Source: JBOCEF01 sp047610385
Lineage (GTDB): Bacteria > Pseudomonadota > Alphaproteobacteria > Rhodobacterales > Rhodobacteraceae
Reading direction: 5' to 3'
DNA: 57,082 nucleotides
Assembly: GCA_047610385.1 (NCBI GenBank)
Contig: JBLGAC010000025.1
Location: forward strand, 1-57,082
Every line of letters begins with the position of its first letter. Positions within the stretch are counted from its first letter, which is position 1. A program made the position numbers and the translations under genes. Under the pieces are notes generated by a model. It did not search any database, was not told the DNA's origin, and was given only the letters and a program-made list of their open reading frames with translations. This document shows, piece by piece, positions 41,360 to 53,055 of this stretch.

Positions 41360-42706
41360 ATGATCAAACCAATCCACATCATCGGGGGCGGCATGGCCGG
41401 CTCCGAAGCTGCATGGCAGGCCGCCGAAATGGGCGTTCCGGTCATCTTGCATGAAATGCGCCCCGTGCGCGGCACCGACGCCCACCAGACCGAGGGTCTG
41501 GCGGAGATGGTGTGCTCAAACTCGTTCCGGTCCGACGATGATGAAACAAACGCCGTCGGCCTGCTGCATTGGGAAATGCGGGCGGCGAACGGGCTGATCA
41601 TGCAGACCGGTGACAGGCATTCATTGCCCGCGGGCGGCGCGCTGGCGGTGGACCGGGATGCGTTTTCCGCCGACGTGACAGCACGGCTTGAGGCGCATCC
41701 TTTGGTGACCATTGAGCGTGCGGAAATCGGCGGCCTGCCCCCCGCCGATTGGGACAGCGTGATCATCGCCACCGGGCCGCTGACCTCACCTGCTTTGGCC
41801 GATGCGGTGCGCGCGCTGACCGGCGATGACGGGCTGGCATTTTTCGACGCCATCGCCCCGATCGTCTATTTTGACAGCGTGGATCTGTCAAAAGCCTGGT
41901 TCCAGTCGCGCTACGACAAAGGCGAGACTGAGGAGGAGCGCACCGCCTATCTGAACTGCCCGATGGACAAGGCCCAGTATGAGGCCTTCATCGACGCGCT
42001 GCTGGCCGCCGAAAAGACCGAATTCAAGGACTGGGAAAAAGACACGCCTTACTTCGAGGCCTGCCTGCCGATTGAGGTGATGGCAGAGCGTGGGCGCGAA
42101 ACCATGCGCTTCGGGCCGCTCAAACCCGTGGGGCTGACCAATTCGCATGACCCGCAGGTCAAAGCTCATGCAGTGGTTCAGCTTCGGCGTGATAATGCGT
42201 TGGGAACGCTTTACAATCTTGTCGGCTTTCAGACCAAGATGAAATATGGCGAACAGGCCCGCGTGCTGGGCATGATCCCGGGGCTGGAAAACGCGCGCTT
42301 TGCCCGGCTGGGGGGCATTCACCGCAACACGTTCCTGAACTCGCCGCGCCTGCTGGACGGGTTCATGCGCCTGAAGGCCGATCCGCGCCTGCGCTTTGCA
42401 GGGCAGATCACTGGCGTTGAGGGTTATGTGGAAAGCGCGGCCATGGGGCTGCTGGCCGGGCGGCTTGCGGCGGCGGAGCGTCTGGGAACACCGCTGGTCG
42501 CGCCGCCGCCGACCACCGCGGTCGGCGCACTGCTCAACCACATCACCGGCGGGGCGGAGGCGACGACCTTCCAGCCGATGAACGTCAATTTCGGCCTGTT
42601 CCCGCCGCTTGAAGACGCGATCCGCAAGGGCCGCAAAGGCAAGCGCGACCGCGCCATGGCCTATACTGCGCGGGCCAAGGACGATTGGCGCGCCTGGCTC
42701 GGCTGA
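41360..42706 (+). CDS. trmFO: Folate/FAD-dependent tRNA (uracil-54-C5)-methyltransferase
   Basis: Makes ribothymidine at tRNA position 54 using methylenetetrahydrofolate and FADH2. 448 residues with N-terminal HIIGGGMAGSEAAWQ, the cysteine-containing MVCSNSFRSDD, PLKPVGL, VGFQTKMKYGEQ and QITGVEGYVESAAMGLLAG. ATG 41360 was chosen at the conserved start; the frame is open 83 codons further upstream but that part is shadow sequence of the 184-base gap after the cyclase gene. Confidence 0.95.
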   Translation: MIKPIHIIGGGMAGSEAAWQAAEMGVPVILHEMRPVRGTDAHQTEGLAEMVCSNSFRSDDDETNAVGLLHWEMRAANGLIMQTGDRHSLPAGGALAVDRDAFSADVTARLEAHPLVTIERAEIGGLPPADWDSVIIATGPLTSPALADAVRALTGDDGLAFFDAIAPIVYFDSVDLSKAWFQSRYDKGETEEERTAYLNCPMDKAQYEAFIDALLAAEKTEFKDWEKDTPYFEACLPIEVMAERGRETMRFGPLKPVGLTNSHDPQVKAHAVVQLRRDNALGTLYNLVGFQTKMKYGEQARVLGMIPGLENARFARLGGIHRNTFLNSPRLLDGFMRLKADPRLRFAGQITGVEGYVESAAMGLLAGRLAAAERLGTPLVAPPPTTAVGALLNHITGGAEATTFQPMNVNFGLFPPLEDAIRKGRKGKRDRAMAYTARAKDDWRAWLG

Positions 42707-42793
42707 TCACCGCGCGAAGACGACGCAAAACTGTCGCAATTTGACCTCGCCCTCCCGCTCGGCCTATCCTGTCTTTGGTCAAGGGAGGGCAAT

Positions 42794-43432
42794 ATGGTGA
42801 TCACCGAAGACAACGTTGCGTCCAAGACGCTGCTAAATGCTGCCTATAACATTGAAAACAAAGACGATGCCAAGCGCCTATATGATGATTGGGCGGCTGG
42901 CTATGCCGATGAAATGGCCGCCAATGGCTATGCCGCGCCGGCCCGAACCGCGGATGCGCTTGCGAAATACGCGGCGGACAAGGCGGCGCCAGTGCTTGAT
43001 CTGGGCTGTGGTGCCGGTCTGTCAGGGGCGGCGCTGGGCGATGCCGGGTTCAGCACCGTTGATGGCGCCGATTTTGCGCCCCGTATGCTGAAAGCTGCGG
43101 CTGAACGGGGCGTTTACCGCGACCTCGTGCTGACGGACCTGAGCGATCCGCTGCCCGGCGCCCCCGATCAATACGCCAACATGTGCGCCGTCGGGGTGTT
43201 CAGCCCCGGCCATGCGCCTGCCTCGCTGATCGCAAAGGTGATGAAGGCGCTGCCCCGCGGCGGCTGTTTCGCCTTTACCCTGAACGAACATGCGATGAAG
43301 GACGCGGAATATGGCTGCTGGATGCGCGAACTGCTCGACACCGGGTATGCGTCGCTGCTGTTCAAGGAACTGGGCCCCCATGTGCCGGGGATCGGGCTGC
43401 AAGCTGAGGTCTGGGTGATCCGGCGCAGCTGA
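42794..43432 (+). CDS. SAM-dependent methyltransferase, class I
   Basis: 212 residues. The SAM-binding motif I VLDLGCGAGLSG is at residues 67-78, preceded by a helical cap (DDAKRLYDDWAAGYADEM) typical of the Methyltransf_11/25 proteins. GGGAGG lies before the ATG. The motif FSPGHAPASLIAKVMKALPRGG follows the motif-I strand order of small-molecule methyltransferases. Substrate unknown. Convergent with the squalene-synthase-like gene, seven bases away. Confidence 0.85.
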   Translation: MVITEDNVASKTLLNAAYNIENKDDAKRLYDDWAAGYADEMAANGYAAPARTADALAKYAADKAAPVLDLGCGAGLSGAALGDAGFSTVDGADFAPRMLKAAAERGVYRDLVLTDLSDPLPGAPDQYANMCAVGVFSPGHAPASLIAKVMKALPRGGCFAFTLNEHAMKDAEYGCWMRELLDTGYASLLFKELGPHVPGIGLQAEVWVIRRS

Positions 43433-43439
43433 CAGCCCC

Positions 43440-44255
43440 CTACCAGCGGTTGAAAATCACCTGCGCCATCAGGCCAAAGCGCTTGCGGAATTCTGATTGG
43501 TCCGCGCCATCAAACAGATCAAACCCGGGGCGTGCCGCGGCACGCAGAACCGGGCCTGCGGTCCAGTTGGCGACCAGCGCGGGTGCCGCATCAGGTGCCA
43601 CATCGGCGCGGCGTGTGCGGGCGGCGGCAAGGCGGGCGTTCGCGTCCACGGCCAGCATGCGCAGCGCCGCAGCCAGCGGCGCGGGGGTGCGCCCTTCGGC
43701 CAGCGCATTGCGGTCCAGATCAGCCACCGCCACCGGATCCGCCCCCACGGCATACAGCGCCGGAAGCGCTCGGATCAGCAGCCCAAGGCCGGTGCCCGCG
43801 CCGATTTCAGCAGCCACCGCGCCGCCCTTGGCATCCGCGCCCAGCGCCAGCGCGCCAAGCTGCATCAGCGCGCCGGACGTGCCCGCCAAATATTGGCGCA
43901 GCGCATCGTGATCGGGCAATGCCAAGCCGTGCACGTCCTGCGCGCGCGCGTCCAGCAGCGCAATGAACGGCGCGCGCGGCAAGGACGCCTCACGGATCAC
44001 GTCAGCCAGCGGTTCGACCACTTCGTGCTTGCGCGGGGGCTTGCCGTCAAAAATCTCATCAACCACGTCGCGCCACCATTGCAGGCGGATCTCGCCCAAC
44101 AGCGGCACGGACACCGCTGCGGGAATGCGCGCGACCTCAAGGTTAAAGGCGTAAAGCGCATGAAGCCGCCACGCGCGGTCCCCGGCCAGACGCGCAGCGG
44201 CGAAGCGGTCGGGGTCGCCCACCTTGATCATTGCGGCGATGGCGGTGCGGCTCAT
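43440..44255 (-). CDS. Squalene/phytoene synthase family protein (NDUFAF6-like)
   Basis: 271 residues of the trans-isoprenyl synthase fold. It shows WRLHALYAFNLEVARIP and LGEIRLQWWRDVVDEIFDG where true synthases carry aspartate-rich DxxxD motifs; these appear reduced, as in the NDUFAF6/complex-I assembly branch of the family. No carotenoid or hopanoid genes are nearby. Its ATG overlaps the cimA stop (ATGA), making it the third gene of cysS-cimA-this. A role in membrane or complex I biogenesis is a reasonable guess, not shown. Confidence 0.78.
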   Translation of the reverse strand: MSRTAIAAMIKVGDPDRFAAARLAGDRAWRLHALYAFNLEVARIPAAVSVPLLGEIRLQWWRDVVDEIFDGKPPRKHEVVEPLADVIREASLPRAPFIALLDARAQDVHGLALPDHDALRQYLAGTSGALMQLGALALGADAKGGAVAAEIGAGTGLGLLIRALPALYAVGADPVAVADLDRNALAEGRTPAPLAAALRMLAVDANARLAAARTRRADVAPDAAPALVANWTAGPVLRAAARPGFDLFDGADQSEFRKRFGLMAQVIFNRW

Positions 44256-45885
44256 GTCCGGGTCCGGGCCGCCGCGCCGTCGCGGATCAGCTTCCAGATC
44301 ACGCCATCGAGCAGCGCCTGAAAGCTGGCATCCACGATGTTGGCGCTGACGCCGACGGTGGTCCAGGTTTTGCCCTCACCATCGCTGTGGTCAATGGTGA
44401 CACGGGTCATCGCCTCAGTGCCGCCTGAGGTGATGCGGACCTTGAAATCCACCAGCTTCATGTCGTCGATATAAGTCTGATACCGCCCCAGATCCTTGGC
44501 CAGCGCCCGCGACAACGCGTTGACTGGGCCCTGATCTGCCTCAGTGTCCGGGTCATGGGATTCGGACACTGACAGAAGGCGTTCGCCATCAATGCGCGCG
44601 ACCACCACCGCCTCAGAGACGGTGATCCGTTCACCCTTGGCATTGGTGCGCCGCTCCACCATCACGCGATAGCGTTCAATATCAAAGAACCGCGGCAGGG
44701 CACCAAGCTTGGCACGCGCGAGCAATTCAAAGCTGGCCTGCGCGCCATCATACGCAAACCCCTGATCCTCGCGCTGCTTCACCTCATCCAAGATGCGCGG
44801 CAGGCGGGGGTCGTGCGCATCAATCGTCAGGCCCATTTCCGCCAAACGCCCACGCAGGTTCGACAGGCCCGCCTGGTTGGACATCGGCACCACACGTTCA
44901 TTCCCCACACGCTCCGGCGGGATATGTTCATAGGTCCTGGGGTCTTTCAGGATCGCAGAGGCATGCAGCCCCGCCTTATGCGTGAACGCGGCCGATCCGA
45001 CATAAGGCGCCTGCCGGTTCGGGGTGCGGTTCAGGATGTCATCCAGCATCCGGCTGATTTTGGTCAGACGGGGCAGATCGCCCTCAGCCACGCTGATGGC
45101 ATATTTGCTGCGGTAGGGTTCTTTCAGCAGCAGCGTCGGCAACAAGGACACCAGATTGGCGTTGCCGCACCGCTCCCCCAGCCCGTTCAGCGTGCCTTGG
45201 ATCTGGCGCGCGCCCGCATCAACGGCGGCCAGCGATCCGGCGACCGCCATCCCGCAATCATCGTGGCAATGGATGCCCAGCCGGTCGCCGGGGATAATCC
45301 GCAGAACATCGGTGACGATGGCATGGATTTCCGGCGGCAGCGTCCCGCCATTGGTGTCGCACAGCACGATCCAGCGGGCGCCAGCCTCAGCCGCGGCCAA
45401 CACGCAGGCCAGCGCGTAATCGCGGTTGGCCTTCCAGCCGTCAAAGAAATGCTCAGCGTCAAACAGCGGCTCACGCCCCTGCGCCACCAGATGGGCGACG
45501 CTGTCGGCAATGGCCGCAAGGTTTTCTGCAAGCGTGACGCCCAGCGCCGTGGTGACGTGGAAATCATGGGTCTTGCCCACCAGACACACCGCAGGCGTGC
45601 CCGCATTCACCACGCCCGCCAACGTGTCATCATTGGCCGCCGATCGCCCGGTGCGCTTGGTCATGCCGAACGCGGTGAAGGTCGCGCGGGTCAGCGTGGG
45701 CGGGTTGGCGAAGAAATCGGCGTCGGTCGGGTTCGCCCCCGGCCAGCCGCCTTCGATGTAATCAAGGCCAAGCCCGTCCAGCGCCACCGCGATGCGGGCC
45801 TTGTCCACGGCCGAGAAATCGACCCCCGCGGTCTGCTGGCCGTCGCGCAAGGTGGTGTCATACAGAAAAAGGCGTTCTGGGGTCA

Positions 45886-45886
<1 letters not shown>
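44252..45886 (-). CDS. cimA: (R)-citramalate synthase
   Basis: Condenses acetyl-CoA and pyruvate to citramalate, an entry to isoleucine. 544 residues with DTTLRDGQQTAGVDFS, YIEGGWPGANPTD, LCDTNGGTLPPEI and the metal-binding HCHDDCGMAVAGS, then a C-terminal LeuA dimer/regulatory domain (from ~residue 400). ATG 45886 overlaps the cysS stop by one base and has GGAGGGGG upstream; a GTG one codon earlier is possible. A 2-isopropylmalate synthase is less likely because of the citramalate-type N-terminus and length. Confidence 0.9.
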
Positions 45887-47400
<1,514 letters not shown>

Positions 47401-47546
47401 GGCACGGCCCTCATGCGGAAAATGTTCCCCGCGGTAGGGCCTCTCAGTGTTCAACTGTGCATGAGAAGACGCGACCGCGACGGTATGTCAGCGGATAATG
47501 CAGATCCCGGCGATGCTGGGTGCGGCGTTCATTCCGCTCTCTTGCC

Positions 47547-48389
47547 TCAGGTCGGGGCCGGAGGCAAGCGCAAAGCAGGCGGCAGAATGTCCTCATTCGG
47601 CCAGAAACCGGTGATCAGCGCATCCGCGTAGCCTTCGGGCAGCCCCGCGTCGCGCATGTCCCGCGCCGCGGCGACGTGATCATAGGACAAACGGCGCAGC
47701 GACAGGCGGCCGTCGCCGCTCAGCAGCGCGTATTCGGTCTGGGGGGTCCCGTCATGGGGCGGCATGCCCAGCGTTCCGGCGTTCAACCACATGCGCGCGC
47801 CAAGGCGGCGCACAAAGGCAATGCCCGAATGGCCGGTCAGCGCGGCGTCAAACCGGCCCGCCAGCGGCCCCAGATCGGCGTCGAGGGCATCAAGCTCCGC
47901 CTCCAGATCCCGGGTGGGGGTCACGGGCCACAGGAACCGGTTCACCTGCCGCGCGCCGCCATGGATCACCCCATAGCGCAGCCCGCGATGGCGGATCACC
48001 GCGCGGTCAGGCAGATCGGCCATCCACGCGCGGTCCGCAGGCGTCATCGCGGCGCTTGCGTGGGCGAACCAGCGTGCAGACATCAGATCACATGCCGACC
48101 CGCCATCGAACCCGCAGCCGCAATCGGCGCTTTGCGCGGCCAGCTGGCGCTCCACATTCCCGGCGATCATGCGCACGCCAAGCGCGCGCAGCCGGGCGAC
48201 CACCGGGCCGGGATGCGCGCAATAGGCGACCGCGTCGCCGGTGCAGACCCAATTGCGGGGCGGCACATGCAGGCGCGCGGCTTCCCCCTCCAGGGCCTCA
48301 AGGGCATGGAGGTTTGAGCACACGCCCCCGAAGACCAGCATCGGGCCGTCGATTTCGCCCCAGTCTGCCGCAGCCGCGCGCACCTGCAT
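47547..48389 (-). CDS. Metallophosphoesterase-family protein, divergent metal motifs
   Basis: 280 residues with the calcineurin-like phosphoesterase layout. The first motif reads FGGVCSNLHALEAL where most members have GDIHGN; the GD of CTGDAVAYCAHP is kept; GNVERQL replaces GNHDxxL; VIHGG is kept; GHSGIAF replaces GHTH. A conserved CGCGFDGGSACD block lies between. A related subfamily with similar changes exists in alphaproteobacteria, so this is a family trait and not decay. The cofactor and substrate are unknown. ATG 48389 has GGGAGG at good spacing; ATG 48404 and 48392 are alternatives. Confidence 0.8.
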   Translation of the reverse strand: MQVRAAAADWGEIDGPMLVFGGVCSNLHALEALEGEAARLHVPPRNWVCTGDAVAYCAHPGPVVARLRALGVRMIAGNVERQLAAQSADCGCGFDGGSACDLMSARWFAHASAAMTPADRAWMADLPDRAVIRHRGLRYGVIHGGARQVNRFLWPVTPTRDLEAELDALDADLGPLAGRFDAALTGHSGIAFVRRLGARMWLNAGTLGMPPHDGTPQTEYALLSGDGRLSLRRLSYDHVAAARDMRDAGLPEGYADALITGFWPNEDILPPALRLPPAPT

Positions 48390-48478
48390 CATTGCCTCCC
48401 GCATCGACGGCACCCATAACGGCGTGAATATACCAAGTGCGCGCCCCGCACGCCACCAACCACGGAGACCGCACCACG

Positions 48479-49822
48479 ATGACCCCTGCTGCCGCCGAGA
48501 CCGCCGCGCAAGCCGCCACGCTGGCCGAGACCGCAGGGGGCATCGACGCCTCGATCTGGTGGAGCTTCGCAGCCATCGCAGTGCTTTTGCTGCTCTCGGC
48601 GTTCTTTTCCGGGTCAGAAACCGCGCTGACCGCATCAAGCCGCGCAAAGCTGCACGGGCTGGCGGACAAGGGCGATGCCCGCGCCGCCACCGCGCTGAAG
48701 CTGACCGAGGACGGCGAAAAGCTGATCGGGTCGATTCTGCTGGGCAACAATCTGGTGAACATCCTCGCGGCCTCGATGGCGACATCTGCGTTCACGGCAT
48801 TGTTTGGGGAATCGGGCGTGGCGCTGGCCACCATTGTGATGACCTTCCTGGTGCTGGTCTTTGCAGAGGTGACGCCCAAAACATATGCCATCACCGCGCC
48901 AGAGGCCGCCGCCACCCGCGTCGCCCCGGTCATCGTTGTGGTGGTGAAGGTGTTCGCCCCGGTCGTGGGCGCGATCACGGTGCTGGTGCGGTTGCTGCTG
49001 CGAATGTTCGGCGTGCAGGCAGACCCGGACGCGTCGGTGCTGGCGCACGAAGAAATCCGCGGTGCGATTGATCTGCACCATTCCGAAGGCGCGGTGGAAA
49101 AGGATGATCGGGACCGGCTGCTCGCCGCCCTTGATCTGCGCCACCGTGAGGTGTCTGAGGTCATGGCCCACCGCCAGTCCATGGAAGCGGTGGATGCAGG
49201 CCTGCCCCCGCGCGAAATCCTCGCCTTCTGCCTTGCCTCCGCCTACACCCGCATTCCGGTCTGGCGGGATGAGCCTGAGAACATCATTGGCGTCATCCAC
49301 GCCAAGGACCTGCTGCGCGCGGTGCATGAGCTGAGCGCCTCACAAGGCTGGGAAGGCATCGACAGCTTCGACGTGATGAAGGTGGCGATGGAGCCGTGGT
49401 TCATCCCCGACACCACCACGCTGGACGATCAGATGCGCGCGTTCCTGAAGCGCCGGTCGCATTTCGCGCTGGTGGTCGATGAATACGGCGATCTTCAGGG
49501 GCTGCTGACGCTTGAAGACATCCTTGAGGAAATCGTCGGCGACATTTCCGACGAACATGATGTGGAGGTCGAGGGGCTGGAGCGTCTGGCCGACGGGTCC
49601 GTGCTGCTGGACGGCGCGATGACCATCCGCGACGTGAACCGCGCGTGCGAATGGCAACTGCCCGACGAAGAGGCCAACACCATCGCCGGCCTCGTGATCC
49701 ACGAGGCGCAGGCGATCCCGTCCGCGGGCCAGATCTTCAGCTTTCATGGCTTCAGGTTTGAGGTGATGGAGCGCACCCGCAACCAGATCAGCCGACTGAA
49801 GGTCAAGCGGCTGGAAACCTGA
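48479..49822 (+). CDS. CNNM/CorC-HlyC-type membrane protein
   Basis: 447 residues. An N-terminal DUF21 transmembrane domain (helices at about 26-50, 95-130, 140-180) starts with FFSGSETALTASSRAKLHGLA, followed by a CBS pair (VMAHRQSMEAVD to EEIVGDISDEHD) and a C-terminal CorC_HlyC domain (LDGAMTIRDVNRACEWQLP). The family handles divalent cations, mainly magnesium. GGAGA lies ten bases before ATG 48479. It diverges from the metallophosphoesterase gene across about 90 bases. Confidence 0.93.
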   Translation: MTPAAAETAAQAATLAETAGGIDASIWWSFAAIAVLLLLSAFFSGSETALTASSRAKLHGLADKGDARAATALKLTEDGEKLIGSILLGNNLVNILAASMATSAFTALFGESGVALATIVMTFLVLVFAEVTPKTYAITAPEAAATRVAPVIVVVVKVFAPVVGAITVLVRLLLRMFGVQADPDASVLAHEEIRGAIDLHHSEGAVEKDDRDRLLAALDLRHREVSEVMAHRQSMEAVDAGLPPREILAFCLASAYTRIPVWRDEPENIIGVIHAKDLLRAVHELSASQGWEGIDSFDVMKVAMEPWFIPDTTTLDDQMRAFLKRRSHFALVVDEYGDLQGLLTLEDILEEIVGDISDEHDVEVEGLERLADGSVLLDGAMTIRDVNRACEWQLPDEEANTIAGLVIHEAQAIPSAGQIFSFHGFRFEVMERTRNQISRLKVKRLET

Positions 49823-49982
49823 CGGCCCCGCCCCACTGCTGCCCATCACACCGCTGCCCTGCCCATCACGCCTTGCAATGCCCTGACGCACGAAAATTCA
49901 TGCCCACGGGCGCGGTGCGCGATTGCCGGGCGCGCACCGGCGCTGGCATCTTGCACCGTCTTTCATATGCCGGAGCCGCCCC

Positions 49983-51158
49983 ATGCCGAACCCGTCAGCC
50001 CAGATCCGCTACATCCTTTCCGGCCAAGGCGACGGGTGGGAAATTCTGTCGCGCGCGCGCGAACTGGCACGATTGGGCGACCCGGCGCTGAACCTGTGCG
50101 TGGGCGAACACGATGAACCGACGCCCCCTGAAATCATCGCGGCGATGGACGCCTCAGCCCGCGGCGGGAACACTGGTTATGCGCCGCTGGCCGGATCGCC
50201 GGCGCTGCGCGAGGCGCTGGCCGCCCGGGTGACCGCGCGCCAGGGGGTTGCACGCGGGCCCGCGGACGTGATGGTGACCGGGGGCGGGCAAGGCGCGCTG
50301 TTCAACGCCATGAAGGCGGTGCTGGACCCCGGCGACAGATGCGTGATCATTGATCCCTATTACGCGCCCTACCCCGCCACTGTGCGCACTGCGGGCGGCG
50401 TGCCGGTCGTATGCCGGGCTGAGGCTGCGAACGGGTTCCAACCCACGGCTGAGGCGCTGGACCGCGCCTGCGAAGGTGCGCGCGCGCTGCTGGTCAACAC
50501 GCCGAACAACCCCACCGGCGCGATCTACACCGCCGAAACCCTGGCCATGATCGCGGAAATCTGCATCCGCCGGGATCTGTGGCTGATCACCGACGAAGTT
50601 TATGACGGCATGGCCTTTGGCCACACGCATCTGTCCCCCGCCGCGCTGCCGGGGATGGAGGACCGGACCATCATCATCGGCTCCATGTCCAAAAGCTATG
50701 CGATGTGCGGGTTCCGCTGCGGTTGGGCGGCGGGGCCGACCCATGCGATCAAGCTGATGACCGACCTCGCGCTGAACCTTGCGTTCGGGCTGCCGGGGTT
50801 CATCCAGGACGCGGCGCTGTTTGCGCTGACGGACGCGGCGGACATCGAAGGGCGCATCTGCGGCACGTTCGGGCGCCGCCATGCCGTGGCGCGCGCGGCG
50901 CTGGCCGGTGCAACATCAGCGCGCGCCACCGCGTCTGAGGGCGCGATGTACTTGATGATCGACATCCGCGCGACCGGCATGTCTGGCCGTGACTTTGCCC
51001 ATGACTTGATTGAGCGTGAGCGCATCGCCGTCATGCCCGGCGAAAGCTTCGGCAACGCCGCGGCGGGCCATGTGCGCGCCACACTGACCCTGCCTGACGA
51101 TCAATTGACCGAGGCGCTGACCCGGCTGGCAGGTTTTGCGGCGGCGCGCGCGATTTGA
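49983..51158 (+). CDS. Class I/II aminotransferase
   Basis: 391-residue fold-type I PLP enzyme. It has LNLCVGEHDEPTPPEI, GYAPLAGSPALREALA, MVTGGGQGALFNAM, VNTPNNPTGAIY, LITDEVYDGMAF (Asp for PLP) and the Schiff-base lysine in IIGSMSKSYAMCGFRCGW, plus the carboxylate-binding arginine near the C-terminus (GHVRATLTL). Aspartate, aromatic or alanine-type amino acids are possible substrates. ATG 49983 is preceded by GGAG; the frame is open twenty codons upstream. Confidence 0.92.
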   Translation: MPNPSAQIRYILSGQGDGWEILSRARELARLGDPALNLCVGEHDEPTPPEIIAAMDASARGGNTGYAPLAGSPALREALAARVTARQGVARGPADVMVTGGGQGALFNAMKAVLDPGDRCVIIDPYYAPYPATVRTAGGVPVVCRAEAANGFQPTAEALDRACEGARALLVNTPNNPTGAIYTAETLAMIAEICIRRDLWLITDEVYDGMAFGHTHLSPAALPGMEDRTIIIGSMSKSYAMCGFRCGWAAGPTHAIKLMTDLALNLAFGLPGFIQDAALFALTDAADIEGRICGTFGRRHAVARAALAGATSARATASEGAMYLMIDIRATGMSGRDFAHDLIERERIAVMPGESFGNAAAGHVRATLTLPDDQLTEALTRLAGFAAARAI

Positions 51159-51235
51159 TGCGCGGCGTTCGCAAGATTTAAACGCTCCGCCTTCATGATC
51201 ATCCCGTGCGGTGGGGGAATCATAAGGCGGGGTGG

Positions 51236-51850
51236 ATGAGAATTTTGATCGCGGACGATCACGACCTGGTGCGCGAAGCGCTGGGATCGTTGATCGAACA
51301 AGACAGCGAATTCGAGGTCAGCCATGCGGACGACTTCGACGGTGCGGCGGGCAGGATCACCGAATCTGGCCCATACGATCTGGTGCTGCTCGATTACGGC
51401 ATGCCGGGGATGAACGGGCTGGATGGCCTGAACCGTGCCATGACAATGAATGGCGGAAGGCCGGTGGCCTTGATGTCCGGCACCGCCCCGCGCAACGTGG
51501 CACAGGAAGCATTGGCCACCGGCGCCGCGGGGTTTTTGCCCAAGACCATGGCGGCGCGCAGTCTGCTGTCGGCGATCCGCTTCATGGCAATGGGGGAACA
51601 ATTCGCCCCCGTCCAGTTCATGACCGAAAAGGCCGAAGAACCGTCCACCCCCCTCGCGCGTCAGATGACAGCGCGGGAGATGCAGATGCTCGGTGCCCTG
51701 TGCCGGGGCCTGTCCAACAAGGAAATCGCGCGGGAACTGTCATTGCAGGAGGTGACGGTGAAGCTGCATGTCAAAACCGCCTGCCGCAAGCTGGGCGCGC
51801 GCAACCGCACCCAGGCCGCGATGATGGCCCGCGATGCCGGGCTGGTCTGA
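51236..51850 (+). CDS. Orphan NarL/FixJ-type response regulator
   Basis: 204 residues. Receiver domain with acidic pair Asp7/Asp8, phosphoacceptor Asp53 (LVLLDYGMPGMNG) and the GFLPKTM lysine; then a LuxR-type helix-turn-helix (LGALCRGLSNKEIARELSLQEVTVKLHVKTACRKLGARNRTQA). No histidine kinase gene is adjacent, so its partner is elsewhere. ATG 51236 follows an AAGGCGGGG stretch; the earlier in-frame start at 51206 extends into noncoding sequence. Confidence 0.93.
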   Translation: MRILIADDHDLVREALGSLIEQDSEFEVSHADDFDGAAGRITESGPYDLVLLDYGMPGMNGLDGLNRAMTMNGGRPVALMSGTAPRNVAQEALATGAAGFLPKTMAARSLLSAIRFMAMGEQFAPVQFMTEKAEEPSTPLARQMTAREMQMLGALCRGLSNKEIARELSLQEVTVKLHVKTACRKLGARNRTQAAMMARDAGLV

Positions 51851-51882
51851 TGATGCACAATGCGGGCGAGGCTTGGGGGCGG

Positions 51883-53055
51883 TCAGCGGGCGGCGCACAT
51901 GGCCGCGATCAGTTCATCTTGCGTCAGCGGCAACGGGTTGCCCTTCATCGAGGATGAGCTGACTGATGCCGCCGCGACCGCGCCCGCCATGCCCCGATTG
52001 AACCCCAGATCGGTCAACCCCGGCAGACCAGCGCCCGCCGCCCATGCCGCCAGCGTCTGCGGCGCATCCATGGCCGTGCCGCCCAGCGCATCGGCGATCA
52101 ACGCGCAGACCTCCTCCAGCCGCGCGGCGGCGGGCAGGTCGGGCGCACGGGCGGCCATCGCGGCGCGGTTCGCGCCCAGGATCGGACCCAGCAGCGCGCC
52201 GCAGATCGCCCCATGGGCACCGCCGGTCACGCCCCCCAGCACCCCGGCCAATCCATGCACTGCGCCGAGGCCGGAATTGGCCAACGCGATCCCGCCCATC
52301 AGACTGACATGGGCCATTTGGGCGCGGGCGGCGGCGTCCTCCGCCCCCGCCGCCAGCCCAGCCATCACCCGCGGCAACGCCGCCAGACCCCGAGCAATCG
52401 CATCGCGGCACAGCGCGTCGGTCATCGGCGTCGCTCTTGCGGACAAGTAAGGCTCAATCACCTGCGTCAGCGCATCAAGGCCGGTGGCCAGCGTCGGCCC
52501 TGCGGGCAGGCCATGGGTCAGATCAGGATCCACCAGCGCCAGCCGCGGCAACAGACGTGCGTCGCGCAAAGACACTTTGCGCCCCTTCTCCGGCACGCCC
52601 AGCACCGCGTTCTGCGTCGCCTCAGCCCCGGTTCCCGCCGTGGTGGGGATGGCGATCAACGGCAAGGGATCAGCCGTCAGCGGCAGGCCTTTGCCAACGA
52701 CCTCCAGATGATCCATCGGGTCACCCAGTTCTCGCGTCAGCCCCGCCACCGCCTTGGCCAGATCAAGCGCGGCACCCCCGCCGATGCCAATCACCATATC
52801 CGCCCCGCAGGCCCGCGCCTGCGCCACGGCGGCCAGCGCATCGGCGACCAAAGGCTCATGCCCGATGGACACGACCTGCACCGCCACGCCCGCGGCACGC
52901 AGCCCGTCGATCAGCCAAGCCGCACGCGCAGGCGTCGCGCCGGTCACCACCAGCGCGGTGGTGCCAAGGCGGGGCGCAACATCCAGCGCCTGCATCCGCA
53001 CGCCGGGGCCGAACGCAATGGCGGCGGGCGCGGCAAAACCATAGGGGGCGATCAT
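51883..53055 (-). CDS. Iron-containing alcohol dehydrogenase family protein
   Basis: 390 residues of the Fe-ADH/maleylacetate reductase group. NAD-binding GIGGGAALDLAK; metal region GLDALTQVIEPYLS (Asp present, but Gln where many members have the second-ligand His) and GAVHGLAGVLGG-xxGGAHG with two further histidines. The Gln variant also occurs in other members of this subgroup. Substrate unknown; an amine-derived aldehyde from neighbouring transaminases is conceivable. Convergent with the response regulator (32 bases) and divergent from the aminotransferase at 53335. Confidence 0.9.
   Translation of the reverse strand: MIAPYGFAAPAAIAFGPGVRMQALDVAPRLGTTALVVTGATPARAAWLIDGLRAAGVAVQVVSIGHEPLVADALAAVAQARACGADMVIGIGGGAALDLAKAVAGLTRELGDPMDHLEVVGKGLPLTADPLPLIAIPTTAGTGAEATQNAVLGVPEKGRKVSLRDARLLPRLALVDPDLTHGLPAGPTLATGLDALTQVIEPYLSARATPMTDALCRDAIARGLAALPRVMAGLAAGAEDAAARAQMAHVSLMGGIALANSGLGAVHGLAGVLGGVTGGAHGAICGALLGPILGANRAAMAARAPDLPAAARLEEVCALIADALGGTAMDAPQTLAAWAAGAGLPGLTDLGFNRGMAGAVAAASVSSSSMKGNPLPLTQDELIAAMCAAR

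Noticed and set aside
52400..52480. Gln instead of His in the Fe-ADH metal site as loss of function
   Set aside because: The DALTQ-IEPY form is shared by other members of this subgroup, so it is a subfamily trait.
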